Positions 56,362 to 64,000 of a stretch of DNA of 64,000 bases are shown in pieces. Origin of the DNA: Bufo bufo (lineage: Eukaryota; Chordata; Amphibia; Anura; Bufonidae); NCBI RefSeq assembly GCF_905171765.1, contig NC_053392.1, positions 400,203,899 to 400,267,898 of the forward strand. Direction: 5' to 3'. Position 1 is the stretch's first letter; each line of letters starts with the position of its first letter. The position numbers and the translations under genes are program-made. The notes beneath the pieces are model-generated. The model did not search any database, was not told where the DNA came from, and saw nothing but the letters and a program-made list of their open reading frames with translations.

Positions 56362-57904
56362 GGATGTGGCGCAGTTGTTGTTGGCTGGGTTTACGGAGGG
56401 TTTTGTTATTCCGTGTGGTTTGGTAGGGCCGAAACGGGCACTCCGGAATTTGTCATCGGCGCTGCGTCATCCGGCAGTTGTGAGGAGTAAGATTGATGGG
56501 GAGGTCACTGCCGGAAGGGTCGTGGGTCCTTTTTCCGCGTGCCCGTTGCCGGATTTGTGGGTTTCCCCTTTGGGCTTAGTCCCTAAGAAGGAGCCTAATA
56601 AATTTCGGCTTATCCATCACTTGTCCTATCCGTTAGGGGGGTCAGTTAATGACGGTATAGCGGAGGAGTTGTGCTCCGTTTCGTACACGTCTTTTGATGA
56701 GGCAGTACGGTGGGTCCGGCGTTTTGGGCAAGGCGCCCTGCTTGCGAAAACGGACATCGAGGCTGCTTTTCGTTTGCTGCCTATTCATCTCGATAGCGTG
56801 CATTTACTTGGTTTTCAGTGGGATGGCAGTTATTATGTTGATTGTTGTTTGCCGATGGGTTGTGCGATTTCGTGTTCATTGTTTGAATCTTTTAGTTCTT
56901 TTCTGGAGTGGGTGGTGAAGCAGGAGGCAGGATGGAGTTCGGTTTTGCACTACCTGGATGATTTCTTGTTTCTGGGTCCGGCTGGTTCCAGAGTGTGTGC
57001 TGTTTTGTTGCATACCATGGAAAGGGTGGCTGCGCGCTTCGGTATTCCGCTGGCTGCGGACAAGACGGAAGGCCCTTCCACGGTGATAAAGTTTTTGGGT
57101 ATCGAGATTGATAGTGTGGCTATGGAATGTCGTTTGCCGGAGAACAAGGTGTCGGATTTGTTGGATGAGGTTGTGCTCTTGCGGAAGGTGAAGAAGGTTC
57201 AGCTTAAGCGGGTTCAATCGGTTTTGGGTAAATTGAACTTCGCGTGTCGCATCCTGCCGATGGGGCGGGTTTTTTGTCGTCGTTTGGCGCTTGCGACTGC
57301 GGGGGTTACTGCCCCGTTTTACTACTTGCGTTTGCCAGCAGCAGTGAAGGATGATTTGGCGGTATGGGAGACATTCCTGGCAGAGTACAATGGGCGGTCT
57401 ATGTGGATGGAGGCAGTAATTAGTAATGTGGATTTGGAATTGTTCTCTGATGCATCAGGTTCGTGTGGATATGGTGTTTTTTGCAGGGGACAATGGAGTG
57501 CCGGGGCGTGGCCGGCTGAATGGAGGGAGGCGGGTTTTCTTACGAACTTGGCGTTGTTGGAGCTTTTTCCTATTGTTTTGGCTACTGAGTTGTGGGGGGA
57601 CTGGCTCAGGAATCGGCGTGTTCGCTTTTACTGTGACAATATGGGTGTGGTGCAGGCGATCAATAGCCAAACGGCGAACTCGCCTCCGGTGTTGAATTTA
57701 CTGAGGCATCTTGTATTGCGGGGTTTGCAGTTGAATGCATTTTTTGTTGCGGTTCATGTTCCTGGAGTTGATAACTCACTCGCCGATTCCCTTTCTCGTT
57801 TTCAGTGGGATCGTTTCCGCAGTTTGGCGCCGGGTGCCGAGTTACAGGGGTTGCCTTGCCCCCAGTGGCTCTGGAGCGTGGCCTTGGGGTATCGGCAGGC
57901 TTGA
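56138..57904 (+). CDS. Ngaro-type reverse transcriptase and RNase H
   Basis: An open frame of 588 codons overlaps the gag zinc-finger segment and the recombinase start. RT blocks: FRLIHHLSYP, block A KTDIEAAFRLLPI, block B LPMGCAISC, catalytic YLDD at residues 272-275, then KFLGIEI. RNase H starts at D438 (FSDASGSCGYG), with ELFPIVLA and YCDN blocks following. It ends VDNSLADSLSRFQWD. It copies element RNA to DNA. The real start may be downstream of 56138, or reached by frameshift, because the first 60 codons overlap gag and look unconstrained. This is the only uninterrupted gene of the element. Confidence 0.88.
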   Translation: MGVIGRDVAGNTTKGIAGSCRIAGTSMNAPVAAAPIVCRDVSSVSRVRDPRLCRRGVTPVRVEEMVPYLKKYPDKDVAQLLLAGFTEGFVIPCGLVGPKRALRNLSSALRHPAVVRSKIDGEVTAGRVVGPFSACPLPDLWVSPLGLVPKKEPNKFRLIHHLSYPLGGSVNDGIAEELCSVSYTSFDEAVRWVRRFGQGALLAKTDIEAAFRLLPIHLDSVHLLGFQWDGSYYVDCCLPMGCAISCSLFESFSSFLEWVVKQEAGWSSVLHYLDDFLFLGPAGSRVCAVLLHTMERVAARFGIPLAADKTEGPSTVIKFLGIEIDSVAMECRLPENKVSDLLDEVVLLRKVKKVQLKRVQSVLGKLNFACRILPMGRVFCRRLALATAGVTAPFYYLRLPAAVKDDLAVWETFLAEYNGRSMWMEAVISNVDLELFSDASGSCGYGVFCRGQWSAGAWPAEWREAGFLTNLALLELFPIVLATELWGDWLRNRRVRFYCDNMGVVQAINSQTANSPPVLNLLRHLVLRGLQLNAFFVAVHVPGVDNSLADSLSRFQWDRFRSLAPGAELQGLPCPQWLWSVALGYRQA

Positions 57905-58775
57905 TTAGGCAGTCTCTTAGTGGAGGTACGTGGTCGGCTTATTCATCAGTGTGGGCGTTGTGGGAGGAGTTGATCGAGCAGGTAGGTGGTAGTAGTTCAG
58001 TAGAGGATTTTAAGACGTTATTGGTTTTTTGGGTAGGTCAGTCTTATGCAGCGGGTTTGTCATTTTCGGTGGCATCTAAGAGGGTGGCGGCTGTTGCCTT
58101 CTGGTTGCGCTTGCGTGGACTGGCTGACGTGTCTAAATGTTTTATGGTGCGGCAAGCTTTAAAGGGTTACCGTCGCTGTGCGTTGCGAAAGGATAGTCGT
58201 AGGCCGGTTTCGTTTAGTGTGTTGCAGATGCTATGGAGGGTGGCTGAGTCCGTTTGTGTGTCGGAGTATGAAGTGTGTTTGTTTAGGGCTGCCTTTGCGT
58301 TGGCCTTTTTCGGGGCTTTTCGTATATCGGAATTGGTGGCAGCGAGTCGCATGGGCGGTGGTGGTTTGTTGTAGGAGGATGTTTGGATTGTAGACGGTGC
58401 TTTGAGATGTATGCTTCGTAAGTCTAAGACTGATCAGGAGGGTAAGGGTGTGGTCTTGTAGCTTAGGCCGTTATTGGGGTCAGTTCTTTGTCCTGTGCAT
58501 TGTGTGAAGGAGTTTTGGAGTTGCGTCCTGGCGGTGCGGGTGCGTTGCTGGTTCATAGGGACGGTTCGCGGTTGTCGCGTTTCCAATTTGTGTCTGTCTT
58601 CAGGAAATGTTTGTCTGCCGCGGGTCTTCCGGCTAAGGATTTTGCATCTCACTCATTCAGGATTGGCGCTGCGACCGAGGCTTCCAGGTGGGGTTTGGGG
58701 GAGGAGGTTATAAAACGTATCGGGCGCTGGGAGTCCGATTGTTTTCGGTCATATGTTAGGCCTCATCTGTTATAA
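57805..58775 (+). pseudogene. Ngaro-type tyrosine recombinase, two stops and a frameshift
   Basis: ATG at 57805 overlaps the RT end by 100 nt in another frame. N-terminal core-binding domain (WSAYSSVWALWEELIEQ). Catalytic Arg in GAFRISEL (58321). TAG at 58372-58374 and again at 58459-58461. A frameshift near 58475-58520. The final part has HxxR in SHSFRIGA (H 58650, R 58659) and the nucleophile Tyr in FRSYVRPH (58752). It joins circular cDNA to the genome by strand exchange. All main catalytic residues survive despite the breaks. Confidence 0.88.
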
Positions 58776-58845
58776 TGTTGCAACGTGGAGTTAGTCGGTG
58801 TCTGTTCTCTATTGATTGGGAGTTTGCAGTGCTATTTTGACTCTG

Positions 58846-58859
58846 TTTGTTTTTTACAG
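58846..58859 (+). promoter_or_regulatory. Probable 3' splice site before the hydrolase exon
   Basis: TTTGTTTTTTACAG directly precedes the first hydrolase codons. The donor is not identified with confidence between 58600 and 58820. Confidence 0.55.
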
Positions 58860-59447
58860 GGGCGGCGCCTTGCTTGGCATGGATTTTCGGGCATTCGTAT
58901 GTCTACTGGGGGGCCTTACGAGCGGATGTGCGGCGGAACGGTCGTCAGTTAGGTTTTCCGATGGAGGATTTGCTGGTCAGGTGGATTGGTTTGAGGGGGC
59001 TTCTTTGGGGGCGCGTTTTGCCCGAGATCCATACCAATGTACTGTTAGATCGCCCGCCTGATATCTTAGTTCTTCATGCGGGGGGTAATGATTTGGGGGT
59101 TCGGCGGTCCCGTGATGTGATACGGGATATCAAGTTAGACGTTTTGCGTTTGATGTCGGATTTTCCGGATTTGCTGGTGGTGTGGTCAGAGGTGGTTGCG
59201 AGGAGCAGTTGGCGGTTTGCCAGGTCGGTGGAGCGGCTCAATAAAGCTCGGGCCAAATTGAACAAAGAGGTGGGTCGTTTTGTTCGCAGACAGGGTGGTC
59301 CGACATCAGGAATTGGAGGCTGCATCGCCTCAATTCTTGAGACCCGATGGTGTGCATCTTAATGATGTGGGGATTGATATGTGGGCGTTAGGCATTCAGG
59401 AGGGTCTGGAAACGGCCCTGAGGGTGTGGCGGGACGCCCACAGGTGA
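58860..59447 (+). pseudogene. SGNH/GDSL hydrolase exon of the Ngaro-type element, frameshifted
   Basis: Reads GAAPCLAWIFGHSYVYWG with the nucleophile Ser in G-H-S (58895), then ILVLHAGGNDLG (block III, 59081-59092). After a frameshift near 59290-59310 it reads RPDGVHLNDVG with the Asp-x-x-His pair (59346 and 59355), ending at TGA 59445-59447. No in-frame ATG precedes the Ser block. A pyrimidine-rich tract and ACAG end at 58859, so the exon is probably spliced on. Hydrolase frames are known in vertebrate Ngaro elements; the substrate is unknown. Confidence 0.82.
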
Positions 59448-59930
59448 GGTGTCATCGGTGGTCGTCTGTGGCTGATTGATATGGGATCCTGGAGGAGCAA
59501 TACAATGGTTTAAGAGATGCAGGACATGTTGGAGCCTGTGTCTCATGTGGATGGTGATTGCCGAGGATGGGGCTCCTGTTTGGGCTAAAAGGCCTACAGG
59601 AGGAGATACATGGATACTTCAAGGATTTGGTGCCCTTGGGTCGGTGAGTGCGGCCAAGGGTAACCTTGAAGTATAAGGAGAGATGTTTAAGGAAGATACC
59701 GCTTGTTTGGGTTGCCCTCCAGGATCCTTGTTACGGTATAGTGGCTCATAAGGTTGAAGTATGTGTTAAAATGCTTGTTAGTATTATTGTTATTATTATT
59801 ATTGTGTGTGTATAATAAAGTTGGCCGTAATGGTCATTTTACCAAACCAAGAAGGTTTCTGTGTGGTTATTGGAAAGGAAGGGGTTTGGTAAGGCCAGCC
59901 GGAGGATAATTCTTCCATCCTAGTAAGTCA
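59448..59930 (+). other. 3' non-coding region of the Ngaro-type element
   Basis: Contains TTATTATTATTATTG, then ATAATAAAG (59813) as a likely polyadenylation signal. The inverted pair TTACCAAACC and GGTTTGGTAA lies near 59840 and 59885. Ends near 59930. Confidence 0.55.
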
Positions 59931-60450
59931 TATTAACACTACTATAAACATAAGGTCACCTAGAGAAAGAGCAAGTTTTTAAAATTCTTTTTTCCCTTTA
60001 GGTGTTAAAACATAACTTATTTGATTGCTTGAACACCTAAAGGAAATCAAATAAAAAACCTGCTGTTTCTCAAGATGACCTTATGTTGATAGCAGTGGTA
60101 ATAGAGTCTGAAAGGTCTATAGAAGCAGTTACCCTATTTTTACAGACCTTTGAGGCTCTATTAACACTACTGTCAACATAAGGTCATCTAGAGACACGGC
60201 AGTTTTTTAAAAAGATTTTTCCTTTAGGTGTTACAGCAATCAAATGAAAGTTATGTTTTAACACCTAAAAAAAAACATAATTAAAAAAAGATGCTGTTTC
60301 TCTAAATGACCTGATGTTGATAGTAGTGTTAATAGAGTCTCAAAGGTTTGTAAAAATAGTGTACCTGCTTCTATAGACCTTTGAGATTCTATTACCACTA
60401 CTTTTAGCATAAGATCGTCTGGAGAAACAGGTTTTAAAAAACTTGGGCAG
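59931..60450. repeat. Palindromic repeat units, right copies
   Basis: At least two full and one partial copy of the unit at 54010-54152. Each has ACACCTAAAGG or its inverse, GATGACCTTATG and a hairpin built on AGAGTCT...AGACCTTTGAG. Units alternate orientation, giving a chain of hairpins. Confidence 0.75.
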
Positions 60451-60479
60451 CTCAGCCTCTGTTGGTGGTGGACCTTGTC

Positions 60480-61249
60480 CCAGCCCTGCCTGTGATGATG
60501 TCACTACTAGAGTTTGGAGGAGTTCTCACTGCTCTGTTTCTCCGCCCCTGTGATGAAGTCTTTACTTTCTGTTTCCTTTACTGTCACTACCAGAGCTTTG
60601 AGACGTTCTCACAGCTCTGTTTCTCCACCCCTGTGATGATGTCACTACTAGAGTTTGGAGGAGTTCTCACTGCTCTGTTTCTCCGCCCCTGTGATGAAGT
60701 CTTTACTTTCTGTTTCCTTCCTCCCAGCTGTTCCTCCTGCGGTTGATTTCCCTGCCTTTAAATCACCCCTCCTCCTATTGTAGGGCGTGGATTATATTTC
60801 TCATTTCAGTTGTAGCTCTTGCTTGAGTATCTTCACTTGTAGCTATCAGTTCACTGGACCTGTGTTCTGCTGCAGCAAGCACTCCGGATATTGCCAGCTG
60901 TCCTTGGATCCGTCTTCTCTGCGGCTGCAACACCTTCAGCTAAGTGTGCAGACATTGTTGTGTACCTGGTTATTTTCTGACTGGATCTGAGGTGGCCACG
61001 GTTCCCTCCATATACTGAGCAGGGCACCGGTGGCCGTGCCCCTTCCACTATTGTAGGGGTTACAGTGGTCATCAGTCTTAGGTACATGGGCATGCCTCGT
61101 TCCGCCATTTGGATCCGGGCATGTGCTTTAGCAGCATAGGGAGAGCTTTGAGGGTCTGACAGGGGTCACCCTTTATCCTCTCTAGTTTGGGTCCGGTCAG
61201 TAGCTCTTTTTACTGTGTATACTCTTGTTGCTCACATACAGCCGTGACA
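60480..61249 (+). repeat. Solo LTR, right piece
   Basis: Contains U3-type tandem repeats (TGTCACTACTAGAG... and TGTCACTACCAGAG... at 60491-60716), a TATA-like TTTAAATC at 60759, and ends GCCGTGACA at 61249. GTTGT follows (61250-61254) and equals 53396-53400, a 5-bp duplication. No internal region remains, so this is a solo LTR of a gypsy-like element. Confidence 0.75.
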
Positions 61250-61747
61250 GTTGTGCGCCCATACATCATTTTTTGAGCACATATGGGGTGTTGCCGTATT
61301 TGGTGGGAAATGGGTAACAAAATCTGGGGTGCATTTTGTCCTGTTACCCCTTGTGAAAGTGAAAAATTTGGGCCTAAATTCAATTTTTCAGAATTTTTTG
61401 GGGTAATTTTTCATTTTTACAGCCAATTCTATGAATCACCTTTGAGGACAACGTTCTTACTACACATCTTGTAATATTCCTTGAGGGGTGTAGTTTTCAG
61501 AATGGGTTCACTTTTTGGTGATTTCCACTGTAGGGCCACCTCAGGGTGTCTTCATATGTGACATAGCTCCCAATTACCATTCCAGCTTAATCCGCTCTCC
61601 AAAAGCCATATGGTGCTCCTTCCACTCTGAAGCCTGCTGTGCTCCCATACATCAGTTTTTGAGCACACATGGGGTGTTTCTGTAAACTCCAGATTCAGGG
61701 TAATAGATTTTGAGTTTTGTTTGGCTGTTAACCCTTGATGTGTGGCA

Positions 61748-61989
61748 GAAAAACTGAATTAGTCTTACCGGTAATTCCCTTTTTACGATGAGATTATCCT
61801 CCTCCTTCCAGGCAGGAACAGGAAGCTTCAAAAAGGGCCCACCTCCTTGCCATCCTCAGTGTCTTCTGGACTTGACAGGCCCTAAATTTCAACATTCATA
61901 CCACACAACTTCCATTCTTAAACTTAGAACAAAAGTCAACTAGCTATATACTGTATATTAAACTTCATACTGTATATCTACAAAAAAAT

Positions 61990-62031
<42 letters not shown>

Positions 62032-62125
62032 AACACTTTTTTTTTTTTTGGGTGGGATATATAAGCTGTGCCGTCATGGAGGTTTTGTAAAAAGGGAATT
62101 ACCGGTAAGACTAATTCAGTTTTTC
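61748..62125. mobile_element. Element with 39-bp perfect terminal inverted repeats (378 bp)
   Basis: 61748-61786 is the exact reverse complement of 62087-62125 (core TTACCGGTAATTCCC). A TA microsatellite lies at about 61995-62026. Just outside, GTCATGGAGG (62073) pairs with CCTCCATGATGAC (62132), so the true element may be longer and this pair may be internal. Left flank is the piggyBac 2 tail; right flank is not. Confidence 0.65.
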
Positions 62126-62742
62126 CCCTCACCTCCATGATGACATCTTACAATGAGAACTACCAGATACATAGAAACATCGAAAAAAAATATATAATAA
62201 CTTAGGGTGGGACAACCGCCTGAAGAATCTTTCACCCGTATGAGAGGTCCATCTTAGCATCAATATCCACCCTTTTTGGCATCAGTGAAAAAAATGCTCA
62301 CTGTTTCACTCAAGCAGAGGTTCGTGAGGGTTCGGTTGATACACTGTCAATTTTGTGCCTTCCGTGCTGCATTAGTACTCCACATGCACTGCTAGTGTGA
62401 ATAGGGGCATCTCCTACCAAAGTAGGGCATGTCTCCATTGTTTTCAATGACGCTTGTTTAGTGGAAAACATACAGATGTGTGAATAAACACATTAAATCC
62501 AACAGATACATGTGCTGTCCATGGAGAATACATATGGCATACGTCCATGATTCACTGATGTGTAAATGAGCTCCTAGTGAGGTGAGCGCACCTAGATGTT
62601 GGCACAAATTGCGTGAAAATTTGGTGGAAATTGGTGTATTTTTGAGAAGTCTTCTGTGCCTTACCAAAGGGGCATGGCTTACCAGGAAAGGAAGCATATC
62701 CAAGGTGTGAAAATTTGCTCCACAATTCTGGGGTAAAATTAA
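62126..62742. other. Stretch without recognisable gene
   Basis: Possibly more of the preceding element. No supported frame. Confidence 0.4.
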
Positions 62743-63369
62743 GGCCGCTTTAACACGGGCGAGAATTCCGCATGGGTGCAATGGGTGAGGTGAACGCATT
62801 GCACCCACACTGAATCCGGACCCATTCACTTCAATGGGGCTGTGCAAATGAGCAGTGATTTTCATGCATCACTTGTGCGTTGCGTGAAAATCGCAGCATC
62901 ACGCAACGCAGGCCCCATAGAAATGAATGGCTTTGCGTGAAAATCACAAGCAAGTGCGGATACGTGCTGTGTTTTGCAGTCCCATGTGCCTTCCGCAATT
63001 TGCGGAACGGACGGCACTTTATAGAAATGCCTATTCTTGTCCGCTAAAAACGGACAAGAATAGGACATCATCTATAATTTTTGCGGGGCCACAGAATGGA
63101 GCAACGGATGCGGACAGCACACGGAGTGCTAGCCGCATCTTTTGCGGCTCCATGGAAGTGAATGGGTCCGCACCCGAGTCGCAAAAAATGTGACTCGGAT
63201 GCGAAACCAAACCAGGTTTGGTTTCGCATCTGGGCTATATGCGTCACATCAACATTTTCATTGAAAAAGTCGCTGTCGCGTTGCAGTCAAATTGTAACAC
63301 CATTGACTATCATTACAAAAAAAGACACGTGACTTTTCTGTGACAAATGTCGCCATGTGGCCCTGAGCC
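62743..63369. repeat. Composite of Harbinger-type MITEs
   Basis: GGCCGCTTTAACACGGGCG starts after TAA (62740-62742), and GGCCCTGAGCC ends before TAA (63370-63372). The two ends belong to different families, so this is a chimera of nested copies. The interior has palindromes such as CTATTCTTGTCCGC...GCGGACAAGAATAG-type pairs near 63030-63065. Confidence 0.55.
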
Positions 63370-63582
63370 TAAGACAAACAAAAGTTTGTATAAAGGCAGA
63401 AAAAAGTGTGTAGCCATGCACCAAATTTTTCATCCAGCGTGGGACACTGATAAATTTGCCAAGACAGCCTACATTTACTCCAATAGGATAAATACAATAT
63501 TTTTCGCTTTATAAGACACAGATTTTTTGGGGAAGAACATATTATTTTATGTTCTTCCCCAAAAAAGATGGTCTATGGATGA

Positions 63583-63725
63583 CTGTTATGGGGGGGGGGG
63601 GGGGATCTGTGGATGATGTTATGGGGGGGGATCTGTGGATGATTCACTGTTACGGGGGGGGGGTGGAGTCAACAGATGACACAATGTTATGGGGGGGTTC
63701 TGTGGATAACGCACCGTTATGGGCA
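63583..63725. repeat. G-rich tandem repeat
   Basis: Four or five units of GTTATGGGGGGGATCTGTGG type separated by about 30 bp. Long G runs of 7-15 bases. Confidence 0.8.
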
Positions 63726-63824
63726 GATCTGCCCTCATTACACTGTGCCCCAGTCAGTGCTGCCATCACATGTAAAGTCTGATAGTCCCTAGCAGTGGTG
63801 CTGCTTTGCTAAACTAATCACTAA

Positions 63825-64000
63825 GGGCGAGTTTACATCACCATTTTATTTTCCATTCTTCTGATCCATCAGAAGAACAGGAAAAAAAATAAAAATAATC
63901 CTGTGCATCAGTTATGCACATTTTGCATCTGCTTTAGAAATTTCCATCTGAGATCCGTTTTTTTAGATGAAAAAAAAAGTACTTTCTCGCCCTCCCCCCC
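63825..64000. repeat. Left end of a MITE cut by the window edge
   Basis: GGGCGAGTTTACATCACC follows TAA (63822-63824), like the Harbinger-type copies above. A pair TTCTTCTGATCC / GGATCAGAAGAA-type hairpin lies near 63850-63880. Confidence 0.5.

Larger units (their letters stand above)
54153..59930 (+). mobile_element. Ngaro-type tyrosine-recombinase retrotransposon
   Basis: Order gag, RT/RNase H, tyrosine recombinase, SGNH hydrolase. There are no LTRs, no integrase and no methylase. That set matches vertebrate Ngaro elements. Removing it rejoins the two arms of the palindromic repeat (left arm ending GAGACT, right arm starting TATTAACAC) without an evident duplication, as expected of recombinase insertion. 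The ends are weakly similar inverted (ATAGCAATGGAA / ACTAGGATGGAA). I could not find the split direct repeats typical of Ngaro. Overlapping frames are used throughout. Confidence 0.8.
39443..61747 (+). mobile_element. piggyBac-like element 2, shredded by nested insertions
   Basis: Left end after TTAA (39439-39442) reads CCCGTAGGATACCAGCGCC then GTACATGTACGGTGC. The transposase lies at 49514-52461. The non-coding tail continues at 52462-52690, 53331-53400 and 61255-61747. Insertions into it: CR1 piece with MITE H5 (39499-40139), Penelope-like fold-back (40557-40856), Tc1 (41289-49238), hAT (50397-52241), unknown insertion (52691-53330), LTR with Ngaro-type element (53401-61249). Most joins reconstruct piggyBac-like sequence once the insert and one target copy are removed. 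The right TTAA end was not found. Confidence 0.7.

Noticed and set aside
1..64000. A host gene cluster or novel defence system
   Set aside because: Every frame with recognisable domains belongs to a mobile element; the rest is repeats or low-complexity DNA.

Overview
The window looks like intergenic chromatin of a vertebrate built almost entirely from transposable elements. I see no host exon, rRNA, tRNA or CRISPR array. An anuran amphibian (probably a neobatrachian frog or toad) is the best guess. The reasons are the mix of CR1, L1/Tx1, Penelope-like, Ngaro-type, chromodomain gypsy, Tc1/mariner, piggyBac, hAT and Harbinger-like elements, and the dense palindromic MITEs with frog-style ends (GGCTACTTTCACACT, AAAGGGGTTATCC, TTAACCCCTTAAGGAC). 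The organism call is inference, not proof.

Layout. 1-4948: gypsy chromovirus A, with an intact 1443-codon gag-pol frame, a full 3' LTR and the last 101 bp of its 5' LTR. 4949-10399: piggyBac element with a broken transposase and a 3 kb non-coding tail of tandem repeats. 10400-17740: MITEs, Tc1 remnants and a minisatellite. 17745-21145: L1/Tx1 fragments hit by a small retroposon carrying a complete hammerhead ribozyme, followed by a Penelope-like GIY-YIG fragment. 21400-26110: fold-back MITEs. 26337-27378: a Tc1/mariner copy with DD36E spacing, perfect TIRs and TA target duplications. 27385-33643: fold-backs, including a 3.7 kb TTAA-flanked one related to the piggyBac tail. 34360-37846: a CR1 LINE.

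39443-61747 is the most striking part. A second piggyBac element is opened up by six or more later insertions, some nested four deep. One stack is piggyBac > Tc1 > hAT-like MITE > gypsy chromovirus B. Another is piggyBac > solo LTR > palindromic repeat > Ngaro-type tyrosine-recombinase retroelement. Target-site duplications and rejoined host sequence support most joints. 61748-64000: a 39-bp-TIR element and composite MITEs.

No host pathway is encoded. The biological interest lies in element mechanisms. Both chromoviruses have a 10-nt primer site complementary to the predicted 5' end of their own transcript (Tf1-like self-priming). The small retroposon has a hammerhead with every conserved core base. 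The Ngaro-type element carries an SGNH hydrolase exon that lacks a start codon and is preceded by a splice acceptor. All element-family names come from motifs read by eye; no database search was run.
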